From Takakia lepidozioides (taxonomy: Eukaryota > Streptophyta > Takakiopsida > Takakiales > Takakiaceae), in the NCBI GenBank assembly GCA_030704615.1, contig CM060731.1:66942756-67002755 (forward strand): DNA of 60,000 nt, in the 5' to 3' direction. This document shows, piece after piece, positions 1 through 9,640 of the stretch (its first letter is position 1; every line of letters starts with the position of its first letter). Both the position numbers and the translations under genes were made by a program. The notes under the pieces were generated by a model. That model did not search any database. It saw only the letters and a program-made list of their open reading frames with translations, and was not told the DNA's origin.

Positions 1-252
1 ACATTCAAGCTCAGCAGACTCGGGTGCACAGTGCATGGAAAAATTGACACCATTGTGTCCATTGAGTTTAGTGACAACATTACAAAACATGCCAGCACCC
101 ACAGTACACAAAAGTGCTCATCACCACTGGAATAGTAAGCGAAAAGATTCGCATTTTTTATTTCGGTACATAGACTTCACAGGACAAGTACATCATACTC
201 ATGAGAGCAGTTTCTCTACATTGTCCAACCCCCGCACGATATACTGGGCACA

Positions 253-622
253 CTACATTTGCTGCCCAAGTGCAAACTTGAAAGTAAACCAGTCCTTTGT
301 GAAAGGTGTTCCTCTCTCTGGCTTTGCAGTCTTGGAGACATTTCCTCTGACTTTTACCCACTCATAAAACACTTGAATGAATGACATGACATAAAAGCCA
401 CACTCCCAGCTGAATGGTTGCTGGGGCACATCAGGCGCGTGGAACTGAAATGCTTGGACAATCTCGTGCCACTCCGGTGAGTCCATCGAGTACCCTAAGC
501 ACTCAGCATGAAGCTTCCGAATCCACCCTAGAACAAAGGGACAACTATGCGAGTCCCTGATAGAGTTCAGGTGAGTGTAACAGCCCTTGCGGAGGTCGAT
601 GATACAAACACTCCAGTGCCCC
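253..622 (-). CDS. Ulp1-like (C48) cysteine protease, catalytic C-terminal exon
   Basis: This exon carries the catalytic core of a ubiquitin-like protease of the Ulp1/SENP family, which cleaves SUMO-type proteins. Reading on the minus strand from an acceptor (gcag, ending at 623), the frame gives GHWSVCIIDLRKG with the catalytic His-Trp, then runs unbroken to VPQQPFSWECGFYV, which has the oxyanion Gln and the catalytic Cys in the ECG context. The residue 17 after the His, where yeast Ulp1 has its catalytic Asp, is Asn here. A possible donor (gtaaaag) follows FYEW, otherwise the frame closes at 253. The upstream half of the domain is the exon at 850-1262. Ulp1 domains are carried by several plant transposons, and the surroundings suggest that origin here. 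The family is clear; whether it is active is not. Confidence 0.75.
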
Positions 623-849
623 CTGCAATGGTATCAAACAACATGGCGTCATTGCACAATCATGATGGGCAGACTCAGCAGACTGACACTCAGCAGACCG
701 ACCACTCAGCAGACTCAGCAGACTCAATCTTCAAACCCAGTCCACTGCACAAATACAGAGGTCAACTTAATCGTTCAGAGTCAAGACGATAGTGTGAAAC
801 CAGACTATGACTCAGGAGACAGTCTCAGCAGACTCAGAAGAGTTCTTAT

Positions 850-1262
850 TCGTCCCCAATTGGCACCAAAATGAAATCGCACTCTTTCAAGTCTTTGCCC
901 AATCGTTTAGTGTTGAGGCAACCTTTGAAGACCTCCAGAAGGCTTTCACGTTGCCCCACCCCCAATGACTTCAACATCGTCCACGTCGACATTGGAAGAA
1001 CAGCAATAGTGTTGGTGAACGCAGCCTCAACCAACTTCTCATAGAATCGACACCACAGCTCCAGGAGTCTATCTGTGCACTCCGACTCAACCTTCTGGAG
1101 CGCCTTTATGTCATCCGGCGACAGTCCGCATTCAAACCGTGGGTCCCCTTCAAAAAACAACAGCATAGAATTACCCGCCTTGACGTGCAGAGCATGTGCT
1201 TTGCCAAATCGAGCACCCATCCTGCACAGAGCATACCATCCTTCGGGAAGCCTCATGTACTG
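850..1262 (-). CDS. Ulp1-like protease, N-terminal half exon
   Basis: An open frame of about 137 codons on the minus strand begins after a ttcag acceptor near 1263 and ends ECDFILVPIGDE. That end matches the segment just before the catalytic His in Ulp1 proteases (pattern D-x-F-x-P-I-x-x-x-H-W). The next exon, starting at 622, resumes with G-H-W, and joining GAC-GA to G-GGG restores the frame exactly. The expected donor reads ATAAGA instead of GTAAGA, so the intron looks like AT-AG. The frame before 1262 does not join cleanly to the exon ending near 1430, so the 5' junction is uncertain. The residues ahead of the motif (MRLPEGWYALCRMG and onward) are not a domain I recognise. Confidence 0.6.
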
Positions 1263-1430
1263 AACAGACTGACGTCAATATGGTACCAAACACTCTACAG
1301 GCTGAACAGTTCATCAGCAGACTGACAAGACTAACCACAACAGACAATGATGAAACCAGCAGCAGACTGACCACAACAGGATCGCAAAGCACTTAACGAC
1401 AAAGACAGACAAGGAGACTGAGCACAGTAC

Positions 1431-1898
1431 TCACCTGTGCTGCTCCAGGAAATGACCCACATCTTTGTCCATGTCCAAGGCCAGCTTGCGGTTCTTGTTC
1501 ATAAAGACGCCAAATGTTTTCTTCGTTGGTCTCTTAGTACTCAGACCCTCCTCGACCTCCTCAGCATGGTCTACGACAGTCCGCTTCTTGGCTTTGCCTC
1601 TCCCCTGGGAAACAGGGACATCTATAGGCGGGCTGGATAGAGCAGACAAATGCAGCGCCCTACTTCACAATAGAGGCTGGTCGGCAGGTTTGTTTACACT
1701 TGCTGGACCTGTCTTTGCAGCTTCGTGGGTCGCATGCGTAGAACTGACCCGCGCATCGGGGGGCGTGCTCACCCCCACACCTTTCTTGGTTGTCGATCCC
1801 ACATTTGCAGCATGGGCAGAAGATGTCATGTCCTCAGAAGTAGACAGTCTGCCGATGGAGGGACGAACATCCTGTGAGGATACCGAACAAAATGGCAA
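1431..1898 (-). CDS. Basic linker exons upstream of the Ulp1 domain
   Basis: Two minus-strand open stretches (1665-1898 and 1431-1649) lie between the Gln/Thr-rich exon and the protease exons. The second holds a Lys/Arg-rich block (GRGKAKKRT, TKRPTKKTF) that looks like a nuclear localisation signal, and it ends at a good donor (CACAG|gtgagtact) near 1431. The first is Ser/Thr/Ala-rich and could be coding or intronic. No catalytic domain is visible. They are read as part of the BED-to-Ulp1 gene because of strand, order and the good donor, but the exact joins were not resolved. Confidence 0.4.
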
Positions 1899-1920
1899 AT
1901 TAGCCCAATTTCACAATGTG

Positions 1921-3009
1921 CTAAAACATAAACAACGGTGCTGAAAGAGGAAATGGCACAACCTGCCCAAGGGGTGAGGGAGCAGACTCCATGTAATCCA
2001 GCGCTATACCAGACGGTGTCTGCGCCGCATGTGGTTCCTCGTCAGTGTGCCTGCCAGCATGTTCAGTCTGTTGCTCAATGTGGGCAGTCTGCTCGGCCGC
2101 CGGTTCTTCGTCAGTCCTTTCGTCTGTGAGCTGTGCAGTCTGCTGGCAACTCTGCAGTTCAGTCTCTTCCTCAATGTGGACAGTGTGCTCGGTGGCAGGT
2201 TGGTCGTCAGTCCTTCTCTCTGTGAAGTGTGCAGTGTGCTGGTCAGGGCGTGCAGTCTGAACTGTGCAGTCAGAGCTGAGCTGTATAGTCTGCCGCTCCG
2301 AGCCATCCTGATCAGTCCTTCCCTCTGTAACCTGTGCAGTCTGCTGGTTAGTCTGCGGTTCAGTCTGCTCATCAATGAAGACAGTATGCTGCCCCGCCAT
2401 AGGTTGCTCGGCAGTCCTTTTATGTGTCGATTGTTCAGTCTGGTGGACAGCCGGCTGGGTGTTCTGATCTCCATGGACTTGGGAAACATCAAGAACATGT
2501 ATGGAAGATCCACCGGCAATTGCTTCCTCAGACTCTTCTGTAAGATCTATGATACGTTTTTTCATTCCCAGATTGAGTTCGGTCATCACGTAAGACTCAT
2601 CTATGGCTTTCGCCACTGAGCGCACGAAAACGGGACTGAGCTGGAAGGTCATAGAAGGTTGGCCATGGGGAGCTGGATAAGAATGCTTTACCAATGACCT
2701 GATGACGTCGTCAGTGAATGTGCCTGCGGGAAAATTGGACTCGGTCAAAACATGCTGGCTGGATTCGTCGGTCTGCTGCATAGTCTGCTGAGGGGCAGTC
2801 TGGTGGTCATGTTTGCTGGTTTGATGTACAGTCGGCTGAGGGGTAGTCTGTTGGCCGGTCTGTTCTCCGGTCTGCTGCAAAGTCTGCAAAGTTCGCTGCC
2901 CGCTCAGTACTGTTTGCACATACTGAGTATGTGTGTGCGGGGCAGTCTGCTGGGAGTGATCCGGCCTATTACCCAGGACGGTCTGGTGCACATGCTCGGT
3001 CTCCAGCAC
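1921..3009 (-). CDS. Gln/Thr-rich low-complexity segment (QQT repeats)
   Basis: A 362-codon open frame on the minus strand is dominated by Gln-Gln-Thr and related triplets (HQT, EQT, DEQTE), with a few ordered islands such as IRSLVKHSYPAPHGQPSM and VAKAIDESYVMTELNLGMKK. The QQT runs are the translation of the CAGCAGACTG motif that also fills the non-coding DNA around it, so the repeat has been absorbed into a reading frame. It sits between the conserved exon at 3199-4731 and the basic linker in the same orientation, so it probably encodes a disordered middle of the transposon protein. No domain is recognised, and part of it may be intronic. Confidence 0.45.
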   Translation of the reverse strand: MLETEHVHQTVLGNRPDHSQQTAPHTHTQYVQTVLSGQRTLQTLQQTGEQTGQQTTPQPTVHQTSKHDHQTAPQQTMQQTDESSQHVLTESNFPAGTFTDDVIRSLVKHSYPAPHGQPSMTFQLSPVFVRSVAKAIDESYVMTELNLGMKKRIIDLTEESEEAIAGGSSIHVLDVSQVHGDQNTQPAVHQTEQSTHKRTAEQPMAGQHTVFIDEQTEPQTNQQTAQVTEGRTDQDGSERQTIQLSSDCTVQTARPDQHTAHFTERRTDDQPATEHTVHIEEETELQSCQQTAQLTDERTDEEPAAEQTAHIEQQTEHAGRHTDEEPHAAQTPSGIALDYMESAPSPLGQVVPFPLSAPLFMF

Positions 3010-3198
3010 TTGGGCAGTCTGCCCACATGTGTCGTGGGGAATATGTTGTTGGACATTCTTGTGGCCAGTCTCCCGAACTCCTTATAAAGCCAGGACAAGG
3101 TCCCTTGCACCTCTGGCAAAAGAGTTGGAAGCAGCCTGCACTTGCTTCTCTCCCAGATCAACTCACCCAGCAACACATGTTTATGCAAATGTGAACTT

Positions 3199-4731
3199 CT
3201 AAAAAAGTTGGCAAAAGAAATGGAGCTGAAACACGAAAGTTGCCCAAAACATTTTACCTTCCATGATATTTCTGACGAGGCCAATGTCCTTGATTTGCCG
3301 GCACAGGCATACTCCATCGAGATGAGCAATGGCGCCGATGCGGTCTTCAGTTGGGGTCCCACACCACAGGGCTTTGAAGACATTGGGATTCTGCAAAACA
3401 ATGTCGAATACTGCTCGCTCCATCACCAATGCAAACCACTGCAATGCATCATCCACCACAAACTTCTGTGAATGGTCTGTTCCATGGAGTAAGTCCATCC
3501 TCAAACTATGCAGATCCTTCATCAACTTGTTGTACGAGCGGAAATTGTCAAATTGCATCCATCTGTGTTGTAGGAAGGAAGCTGCCATGCGCTCAAAGTC
3601 CTCCTCAGTCAATCCGAACAAGTGCTTTCTTCGCACCCCAAAGGTTGGATGTGCCATAGGCATATGTCTGAGGTCTTCAGGCCGTGGGTCATCCATGAGA
3701 ATCAGCTGCACAAGTAGAGGCGGCGCATTTTGGACGCTTGTGGCTTCAATGGCAACAGCAGAGGTGGCTTCCAGAACATGGTTGGCTTCCTCAATAGAAA
3801 ATTCCATGGAATAATGAAAGGGTTCAAATGACCACTGGCGGTCCGCAACAATCCGGTGGAGCTCATTATGCCAATCCAAATAAGGATTAATTTCCCCCAC
3901 CCTAAGCCGGGGAAGTGTGAGGTCTTCATCTCCGGGTCGAATTACCGGTGATGGCGATTGCCAAACTGCAAAAAAACGTCGTGCTATATGAGAGAAAGGC
4001 AGTCTCTTGGTCAGTGTGCTGGTCCGCAGTCTGTTGGATGTCAGGACTTTCCATTGGCATGGGCTGCATGATGGGCTGCATGATGGGCTCCTGGAGAGGA
4101 GTCTGCAGGATGACAGGCTGCTCGTTGGGAGTCTGCTCCGTTGGAGTCTGCTGGATGACAGGCTGTTGAATGGGAGTCTGTTGGATGACGGCCTGCTGAA
4201 TGGGAGTCTGCTGGATGGCAGACTCGGCTGTCCCAAACACATTCCCCCCCCCGACGTGTCTTGAATATGTAATGTCGCTATAGCAGCAGATGACCCAGGA
4301 TACTTCAATAATATGTACTCCCGCACGCGGTCCACTTCCGCACGCACCGCAGTCGCTTGTAAAGGAGCATCATTGTTAGGTATCCGCCAAGCCTGAATGG
4401 CCCTACGAATAGAAACACGTTCATCCTGGTACACGGCAGAGAACTTGGACGTCAGGAACATGGACGTGGACTCTATATTCACCTCATGCAGCGGACTGGA
4501 CTCACAGACCAGCAGACTGATAGACGTAACGTGCGTACGTAGGGTGGAGGCAACTAGTAGACTGTACCAGTGGACTGGACCAGCGAACTGACAAACGGAC
4601 TCAGTAAGTAATGCAGCGATATAAAACAGACTAACTGAAGAGCGGAGTGAGCCAAGGGACTGAGGAGAGAACGCAGCGGACTGACCAGACTGAATAGGCA
4701 ATGTGACCCCGATGATGGACTCAAACAGCAC
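3199..4731 (-). CDS. Unrecognised conserved-looking domain in the BED/Ulp1 gene
   Basis: A 510-codon minus-strand frame. The part from about 3930 down to 3270 looks like folded protein, with mixed composition (DWHNELHRIVADRQWSFEPF, HPTFGVRRKHLFGLTEEDFE) and no low complexity; it ends at a good donor (ATGGAAG|gtaaaatg). The upstream part (about 3930-4731) is repetitive (IQQTPIQQ-type and SRLPFS-type runs) and is probably partly intron. I do not recognise the domain. By position, between the zinc finger and the Ulp1 domain, it may act in DNA binding or assembly of a transposase, but this is only inferred. Confidence 0.45.
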   Translation of the reverse strand: MLFESIIGVTLPIQSGQSAAFSPQSLGSLRSSVSLFYIAALLTESVCQFAGPVHWYSLLVASTLRTHVTSISLLVCESSPLHEVNIESTSMFLTSKFSAVYQDERVSIRRAIQAWRIPNNDAPLQATAVRAEVDRVREYILLKYPGSSAAIATLHIQDTSGGGMCLGQPSLPSSRLPFSRPSSNRLPFNSLSSSRLQRSRLPTSSLSSCRLLSRSPSCSPSCSPCQWKVLTSNRLRTSTLTKRLPFSHIARRFFAVWQSPSPVIRPGDEDLTLPRLRVGEINPYLDWHNELHRIVADRQWSFEPFHYSMEFSIEEANHVLEATSAVAIEATSVQNAPPLLVQLILMDDPRPEDLRHMPMAHPTFGVRRKHLFGLTEEDFERMAASFLQHRWMQFDNFRSYNKLMKDLHSLRMDLLHGTDHSQKFVVDDALQWFALVMERAVFDIVLQNPNVFKALWCGTPTEDRIGAIAHLDGVCLCRQIKDIGLVRNIMEGKMFWATFVFQLHFFCQLF

Positions 4732-5392
4732 AGAGAACAGACTGGGTGGTCAGACTGACCATTACCTCCTCTACTTTTTCATCGTCATCTTCATCTTCAA
4801 AGCTGTTCAACCAGTTCTGTTCCGCCTGTCGGATGAATGTGCGTAGCAGACCTGACTGGGCAACTCTGTAGAAATAACGGAAGAAGTTTGGATCCCCAAT
4901 TGGTGGGCACTCTGGTGGGAAAAGCCCAAAGTCAACGAGGCGCAATGTGCCAGGGCAGATTGGCCCTTCAGTGCTCTGTTGAGTTTTTGGTTTTGACCCT
5001 AAACCTCTGGCATGGGTCGCGATATTTGTGTGAGTCTGCTGTCGAGTCTGGTCAGGCAAGTCAATGTCCACTGGACCTGTCACCCCTTCCAGGCCTTCGA
5101 AGTCATCATTCCGGATAATGGTTTGCCCGCCCTGAGCAGATTCACTTTCAGTATCAGTACTGATGGTGTGGGTCTGCCGCCCAGGACGGGGTTCAATCTG
5201 TTGCGTGGATTTTGCCCTTGCCTCGCGAGCAGACCTTGCAACCTTCTCCTTTTTTTGCCTCTCCTTTTTTTGGGCCCCATCACTCAATTTACGTTTTCTG
5301 GCAGCGTCCGGCGTTCCCTGCACTTGCAAATCCTCCATTGACGGGCCACCAGAATGGACGCCATACCGTGCGTGCACTTCGTCTAATTCCAA
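4721..5392 (-). CDS. Charged linker segment after the BED-like finger
   Basis: About 223 codons on the minus strand. It opens with FDPRTLELDEVHARYG (read just upstream of the frame start), then has a Lys/Arg-rich tract (RKRKLSDGAQKKERQKKEK) typical of nuclear signals, a Gln/Thr-rich stretch, and an acidic end (FEDEDDDEKVEEVM). The join to the zinc-finger exon needs a one-base frame change around 5400, either a short intron or a frameshift. Its role is unknown. It overlaps the end of the next frame by a few bases, so a splice site must lie in that overlap if both are translated. Confidence 0.45.
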   Translation of the reverse strand: MELDEVHARYGVHSGGPSMEDLQVQGTPDAARKRKLSDGAQKKERQKKEKVARSAREARAKSTQQIEPRPGRQTHTISTDTESESAQGGQTIIRNDDFEGLEGVTGPVDIDLPDQTRQQTHTNIATHARGLGSKPKTQQSTEGPICPGTLRLVDFGLFPPECPPIGDPNFFRYFYRVAQSGLLRTFIRQAEQNWLNSFEDEDDDEKVEEVMVSLTTQSVLCAV

Positions 5393-5402
5393 AGTGCGGG
5401 GG

Positions 5403-5648
5403 TCAAAGCATTAATCCGCGCAAGCGCATTGTGGCCTCTTTGACAATCGACATTTCTTTCAGTATCGACCAAGGCTTGAAATCCCGTGGAATCATTGCAA
5501 CAGTCTCCTTGCAACCCGTGTCAACACAATGCCGATTTAGTTGGATTTTGTCCTTGATAACCTCTTCACAGAAGAGACAGAAGAGCTTGTCCTTCTGCCA
5601 ATTCGAGTTTTTGGGCTTCCGGGCGCGGAGGTCTACAAATGCTTCCAC
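5403..5648 (-). CDS. BED-like zinc-finger exon at the 5' end of the Ulp1 element gene
   Basis: An 81-codon minus-strand frame holds a compact zinc-finger pattern, FCLFCEEVIKDKIQLNRHC followed by GCKE, that is Cys-x2-Cys ... His with a nearby Cys. This resembles the BED-type or C2H2-like finger found at the N terminus of hAT and related transposases, where it binds terminal DNA. The Met at 5648 is a plausible start, although an upstream exon is possible. The sequence above it (5660-6130) has no obvious gene and could hold the promoter. The frame breaks near 5403 relative to the following segment. Confidence 0.5.
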   Translation of the reverse strand: MEAFVDLRARKPKNSNWQKDKLFCLFCEEVIKDKIQLNRHCVDTGCKETVAMIPRDFKPWSILKEMSIVKEATMRLRGLML

Positions 5649-5659
5649 TATTTTATGAT

Positions 5660-7540
5660 CAAACTCGTCTGGTGAGTACCAGTACCTTCACTCCTTCTTC
5701 AGTCTGGTTTGGTGCACAAGATCCACCCAGTCCGCTCCACCCTTTTCACAAGCATCCTCCATCGCTGCAGAATGAAATGAGGGTGCAAGGACAATGAGCG
5801 ACAGACAGAAGTCCTATGAAAAGACTCACCCTAAGCAAAAAGAGGACACATAATGGAATGGAAACACCGTAGCAAGTGAGAACCTCACCGAGCCGATGAA
5901 CTTTGAGTTGTTACGAAGGCGAGCGTGTTTGTGACGCTTCGCGGCTCACCACGACTCTCCACACCTGGGGAAGAACGGTCGTCTTTCGTTACGGTGATGG
6001 AAACGCAAAGAGGAAAACAAAACAGTGCGAAGAAACATGCGCGAAGAGAATGGAGTCGATCGCACAGGGAACATGAGAAGAAAGTAGAAGTAGAAGGGGG
6101 AAAGCGGGCATGACACTGCCAACGTGGCGCGATTTCACAGGCGCCAACTATCCGCCGTCATCGCATTGAATACGTCCACCGAACGAGCGCATTGTACTAA
6201 ATTCATCCACGGTCCTCGCACGTGCAGCAGACTCATTTCCCATCGGGCCGAGAGTCCAGCGGACTGTTCGCTTTGCTGAGGCGAAGCAGCTTCATATTGG
6301 AGGCACTTCCCTGCCAGCGGACACACTGAAAATAGACTGGCAGCAGAACAGACTGACAAAGTACCAGGCGAACAAACTGATATCCATCGGGGAACAATTG
6401 TCGAGCACACCTCCAGTTCAGCAGACTGGTTTGCAAAGAAGCGGGCGGAATGAAGACAAAAGAGAGTGAGGGGAGAACAGGAAAGTCGAACACACCCATT
6501 GCGAACAGACTCGCGGCACAACATACTGATATTCATAGAGGAGAACTGTCCAACAGACGGACGTTTCGCCAGACTAGCGGGAGAACAAGCCAAAAGACTG
6601 ACCGGAAGGAAAATAAGAAGTCGAACAGACTTAGTGCAACAGACTTCCGACACAACAGACTGACAAATTCACAAGTGCGACAGACTGATATCCCAACAGA
6701 CGGACTTCCAGCAGACCGCCTCCAAACTGACTGTTATGCACGCAATAAGGGGAATATCTGGAGCACTGACGGGCCAGCGGACCCACTGTGAACAGACTGG
6801 CGGCACAACGGACCTCAAACATCCACGTGCATTTGCAGATGCAATTGTCTCAGCCTGCTCCGTCTCCTGGCAAATGCGACAATGTACCGATTCTGCACCT
6901 ACTCCCGTCAGCAGATGCGTGTGGATGTTTGAGGACCTTACGAATGGATGGTGTTCCGTGACGACTCGAATTGCTTTTTTGTGCTGCCATCCCTTATATA
7001 ATACCATGTGGATCCATCACAAAGCTGGGTTTATTCAGATTCTCCACCCTTTTCCACAACTTATGCACAACGGATGCAAGCCGCTATACTTGGTCACATA
7101 AACAGTCCCATCGTCCAATACGGAATCTGCAATACACGCCCCCATGTGCATACGCTTCCGCCATTTTCGCGCCCATGTCACCCATGGGTTCCTTTAACGA
7201 ACTAAACTTGTGAAGGCTCTCATGAGGGATGCAGTACGAAGGGGCTAAACGTATCATGACGGATCACAAGCAGAGGACGTTATCGACGACAGATGTCCGC
7301 ATTTTCCATGTTTATGACATAGAACCAAACCATAAAATGAAGGTTCCCGAAAGCACAACAAGAAGGCAAAAATAGTGGAAGCATATGCACGATGGTGGCT
7401 GTAGTGCCGAGACAGTCCTCTCATGTTCAAGCACACGCTTCATCATCATTATGAACATCGCGCGCAAAAGAGGAACAGTCGCGTGCATGGAAACGCCTAC
7501 CGCAACATCGGACAACAAACAGCTGTCAAAAAAGAGCGGC
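5660..7540. other. Spacer with CAGACTG-type repeats, no gene seen
   Basis: No frame here shows protein-like composition. From about 6230 to 6800 the DNA is built of degenerate CAGACTG and GGACTTCC-like words on the plus strand, the same motif that occurs in the element gene. The stretch 5660-6130 is the likely 5' flank of the minus-strand BED/Ulp1 gene. The remainder (6800-7540) is unremarkable single-copy-looking sequence. Confidence 0.5.
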
Positions 7541-7734
7541 CGGGATTTGGTGGCAAGATCATTGTCATTTTCGCAGCCCTAAAAATGGAGGGCTCGGATG
7601 GGTTATGGGAATGGACGGTGGAGATCATGCGCAGTCAGCGGACTGGATGGCCGGGGACTGGCCAGCGGACTGGTGGGCAGACTGGCGGACTGGCAGACTG
7701 TTGGGCTCCGGACTGGCGGACTAGAAGACTGGAG

Positions 7735-7895
7735 GGCAATGGACTCATGGGCGGGGGACTGGCCGCGCGGCGGATGAGGGCGCGGGCGGGGCGGGCGCGG
7801 GCGTGGTTGTTGCAGCTGCGCCCGCGGCTGGGCGACCGCGCGCAGCGGCGGGCGGGGCGGGGAGCCGGGCGTCCGTGCGCGGGGCCCACCGGCCA
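7735..7895. other. Extremely GC-rich block
   Basis: About 160 bases made almost entirely of G and C, with many CpG dinucleotides (gcgggcggggcgggcgcggg and similar), in a window otherwise near 45% GC. Open frames exist on both strands, but they are the Ala/Arg/Pro-rich translations expected of any GC-rich DNA. It directly follows a run of GGACTGG words (7630-7740) and precedes the 110-bp array. It could be a CpG-island promoter or an inserted GC-rich fragment; the sequence alone does not say which. Confidence 0.6.
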
Positions 7896-7924
7896 CATTG
7901 CACGTGCCCATTGAAGACCCTATT

Positions 7925-9305
7925 ATCTTAAAATGAGAGGCTCTCCTATGTAGAGGCCCAAGTGTCTAGTGCCATCTAAGCCTAAGTGCGATATTCGATG
8001 TATCCAAGTATGTTTCCCATGTCAAGGCCCCATTTATTTTTTCCATGAATTTATGAGTAGTAATATATCAAATCATTATTGATATATCTCCTGTCAAGGC
8101 TCCAATCATTGTCCCAGGAAAGATCACTTTGCTATTTTTCGCGAATTTCCAGCGACCAAAAGTACTCTAAATTCCATATTTCCCACACCGCAGGTCCAAA
8201 AATCATGAAACCAAGCCGGTGCACCCCTCCTCGTTGAGGGCTTTCCAACGGTACAAAGCACTAGGGCTAGCTAGGGCCCCGCGGTTCGGGACATCTCAAC
8301 GTGACAAAACAAACAAACAAACTTTGCTTCATATATTGACTAAGGGTAGCCTATGTCGTTGGCCCAAGTGTCCAGTGTCATCTAAGCCCAAGTGTAAGAT
8401 CTTCTACATATCCCTGTGCGTCTCCTATATTGTTGAGGCCCAAGTGTGACCTCTAGGGTAGCCTGTACCTTTGGCCCATGTGCGAAGAATTGAGATCTTA
8501 TAAGACCAAGTGCAATTTCCTATTTATCCCAGTGCGTCTCCTATGTCGAGGCCCAAGTGGGACAGCCTCTATTTGGCCCATGTGTGAAGAAATGAAATCT
8601 AAGACCAACTGTAATTTCCTATGTATCCCAGCGTGTCTCGTATTTCAAGGCCCAAGTGCGACCTCTAGGGTAGCCTGTGCCTTCGGCCTATATGTGAAGA
8701 ATTGAAATCTATGACCAAGTTCAATTTCCTATGTAGCCAAGTGTGTCTCCTATGTCGAGGCCCAAATGCGATCTCTAGGGTAGCCTATACCGTTGGCCCA
8801 AGTGTCCAATGTCATCTAAGCCCAAGTGTAAGATCTTCTATGTCCAGTGCGTCCTCTATGTCGAGGCCCAAGTGTGAACTCTAGGGTAGCATGTGCCTTT
8901 GGCCCATGTCTGTGAAGAATTGAAATCTAAGACCAAGTACAATTTCATATGTATCCCAGTGCATCTCCTATGCTGAGGCCCAAATGCGACCTCGAGTGTA
9001 GCCTACGCCTTTGGCTTATATGTGAAGAATTGAAATCTAAGACCAAGTGCAATTTCCTATGTAGGCAAGTGCGTCTCCTATGTCGAGACCCATTTAAGCC
9101 CAAGTGCAATTTTCTATTCATGCGTCCAAGTGCATCTCTCTATAAAGGCCCAAGTGTCTAGTGTCATCTAAAGCCCAAGTGTCCAGTGTCATCTAAGCCC
9201 ACGTGCAATCTCCTATGTATTCAAGTTAGTCTCCCATGTCAAGGCCCAATTTAATTTTTTTCATGAATTTATTGAATAGTAATATATCCTATCATTATTG
9301 AGTGC
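7925..9305. repeat. Tandem array with 110-bp unit
   Basis: A minisatellite whose unit is about 110 bp. Clear register points are the phrase gaattgaaatctaagaccaag at about 8485, 8590, 8697, 8917 and 9025, followed each time by tttcctatgtatcccagtgc, gtctcctatgtcgaggccca and agggtagcctgtgcc. Shorter units contain gtccagtgtcatctaagccc. The two ends of the array share a longer direct repeat (7945-8085 and 9143-9305) with the words catgaatttat and agtaatatatc. Fragments also occur outside it, at 9980-10010 and 10225-10265. Confidence 0.8.
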
Positions 9306-9519
9306 ATCAACTTATGAGCTTCTCAATTAGCGTCTCGATTGCCCGCGCGTGTGGCTACAGCGGGCCCGCATGTGGCAGAGGGGGTCGCGGAGGGTAGGAG
9401 CGCCCCTACCCAGACCCGGCCAGTCTGCTGCTGGGTCTACCCCGCAAGCTAGTCAGCTGGGCCCACAAAACACATAAGCTAGTCTGCTGGGGCCCACAAT
9501 ATACACATATAAAGCATTA

Positions 9520-9640
9520 GTTATTGTGCGGCTTGGCGGGTAGTATGGTGGTTAAGATCATTGAACATTAAACATGAGGTTTGGTGTTCAAATCCTGTTA
9601 GGTTGTACCGTGGCAGTAATGTGTGTTATTAAATATATAT
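9520..9640 (+). mobile_element. tRNA-derived SINE-like head
   Basis: A box-like TAGTATGGTGGTTAAGA is followed about 40 bp later by a B-box-like GTGTTCAAATCCT, the spacing and sequence of an internal RNA polymerase III promoter. The cloverleaf is degenerate, so this is more likely a SINE head than a working tRNA gene. An AT-rich tail (ttaaatatatattttgtc) follows. Confidence 0.5.

Noticed and set aside
2004-2619. Frames on both strands opposite the QQT-rich segment
   Set aside because: Shadow translations of the CAGTCTG repeat (Ser/Leu/Val-rich).
6135-6653. 172-codon open frame on the minus strand
   Set aside because: Its Ser/Cys/Leu-rich translation is the complement of the CAGACTG repeat field; no domain or coding signature.
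7423-7914. Overlapping long frames on both strands in the GC-rich block
   Set aside because: Stop codons are rare in such GC-rich DNA; composition is Arg/Ala/Pro/Gly only, with no recognisable motif.
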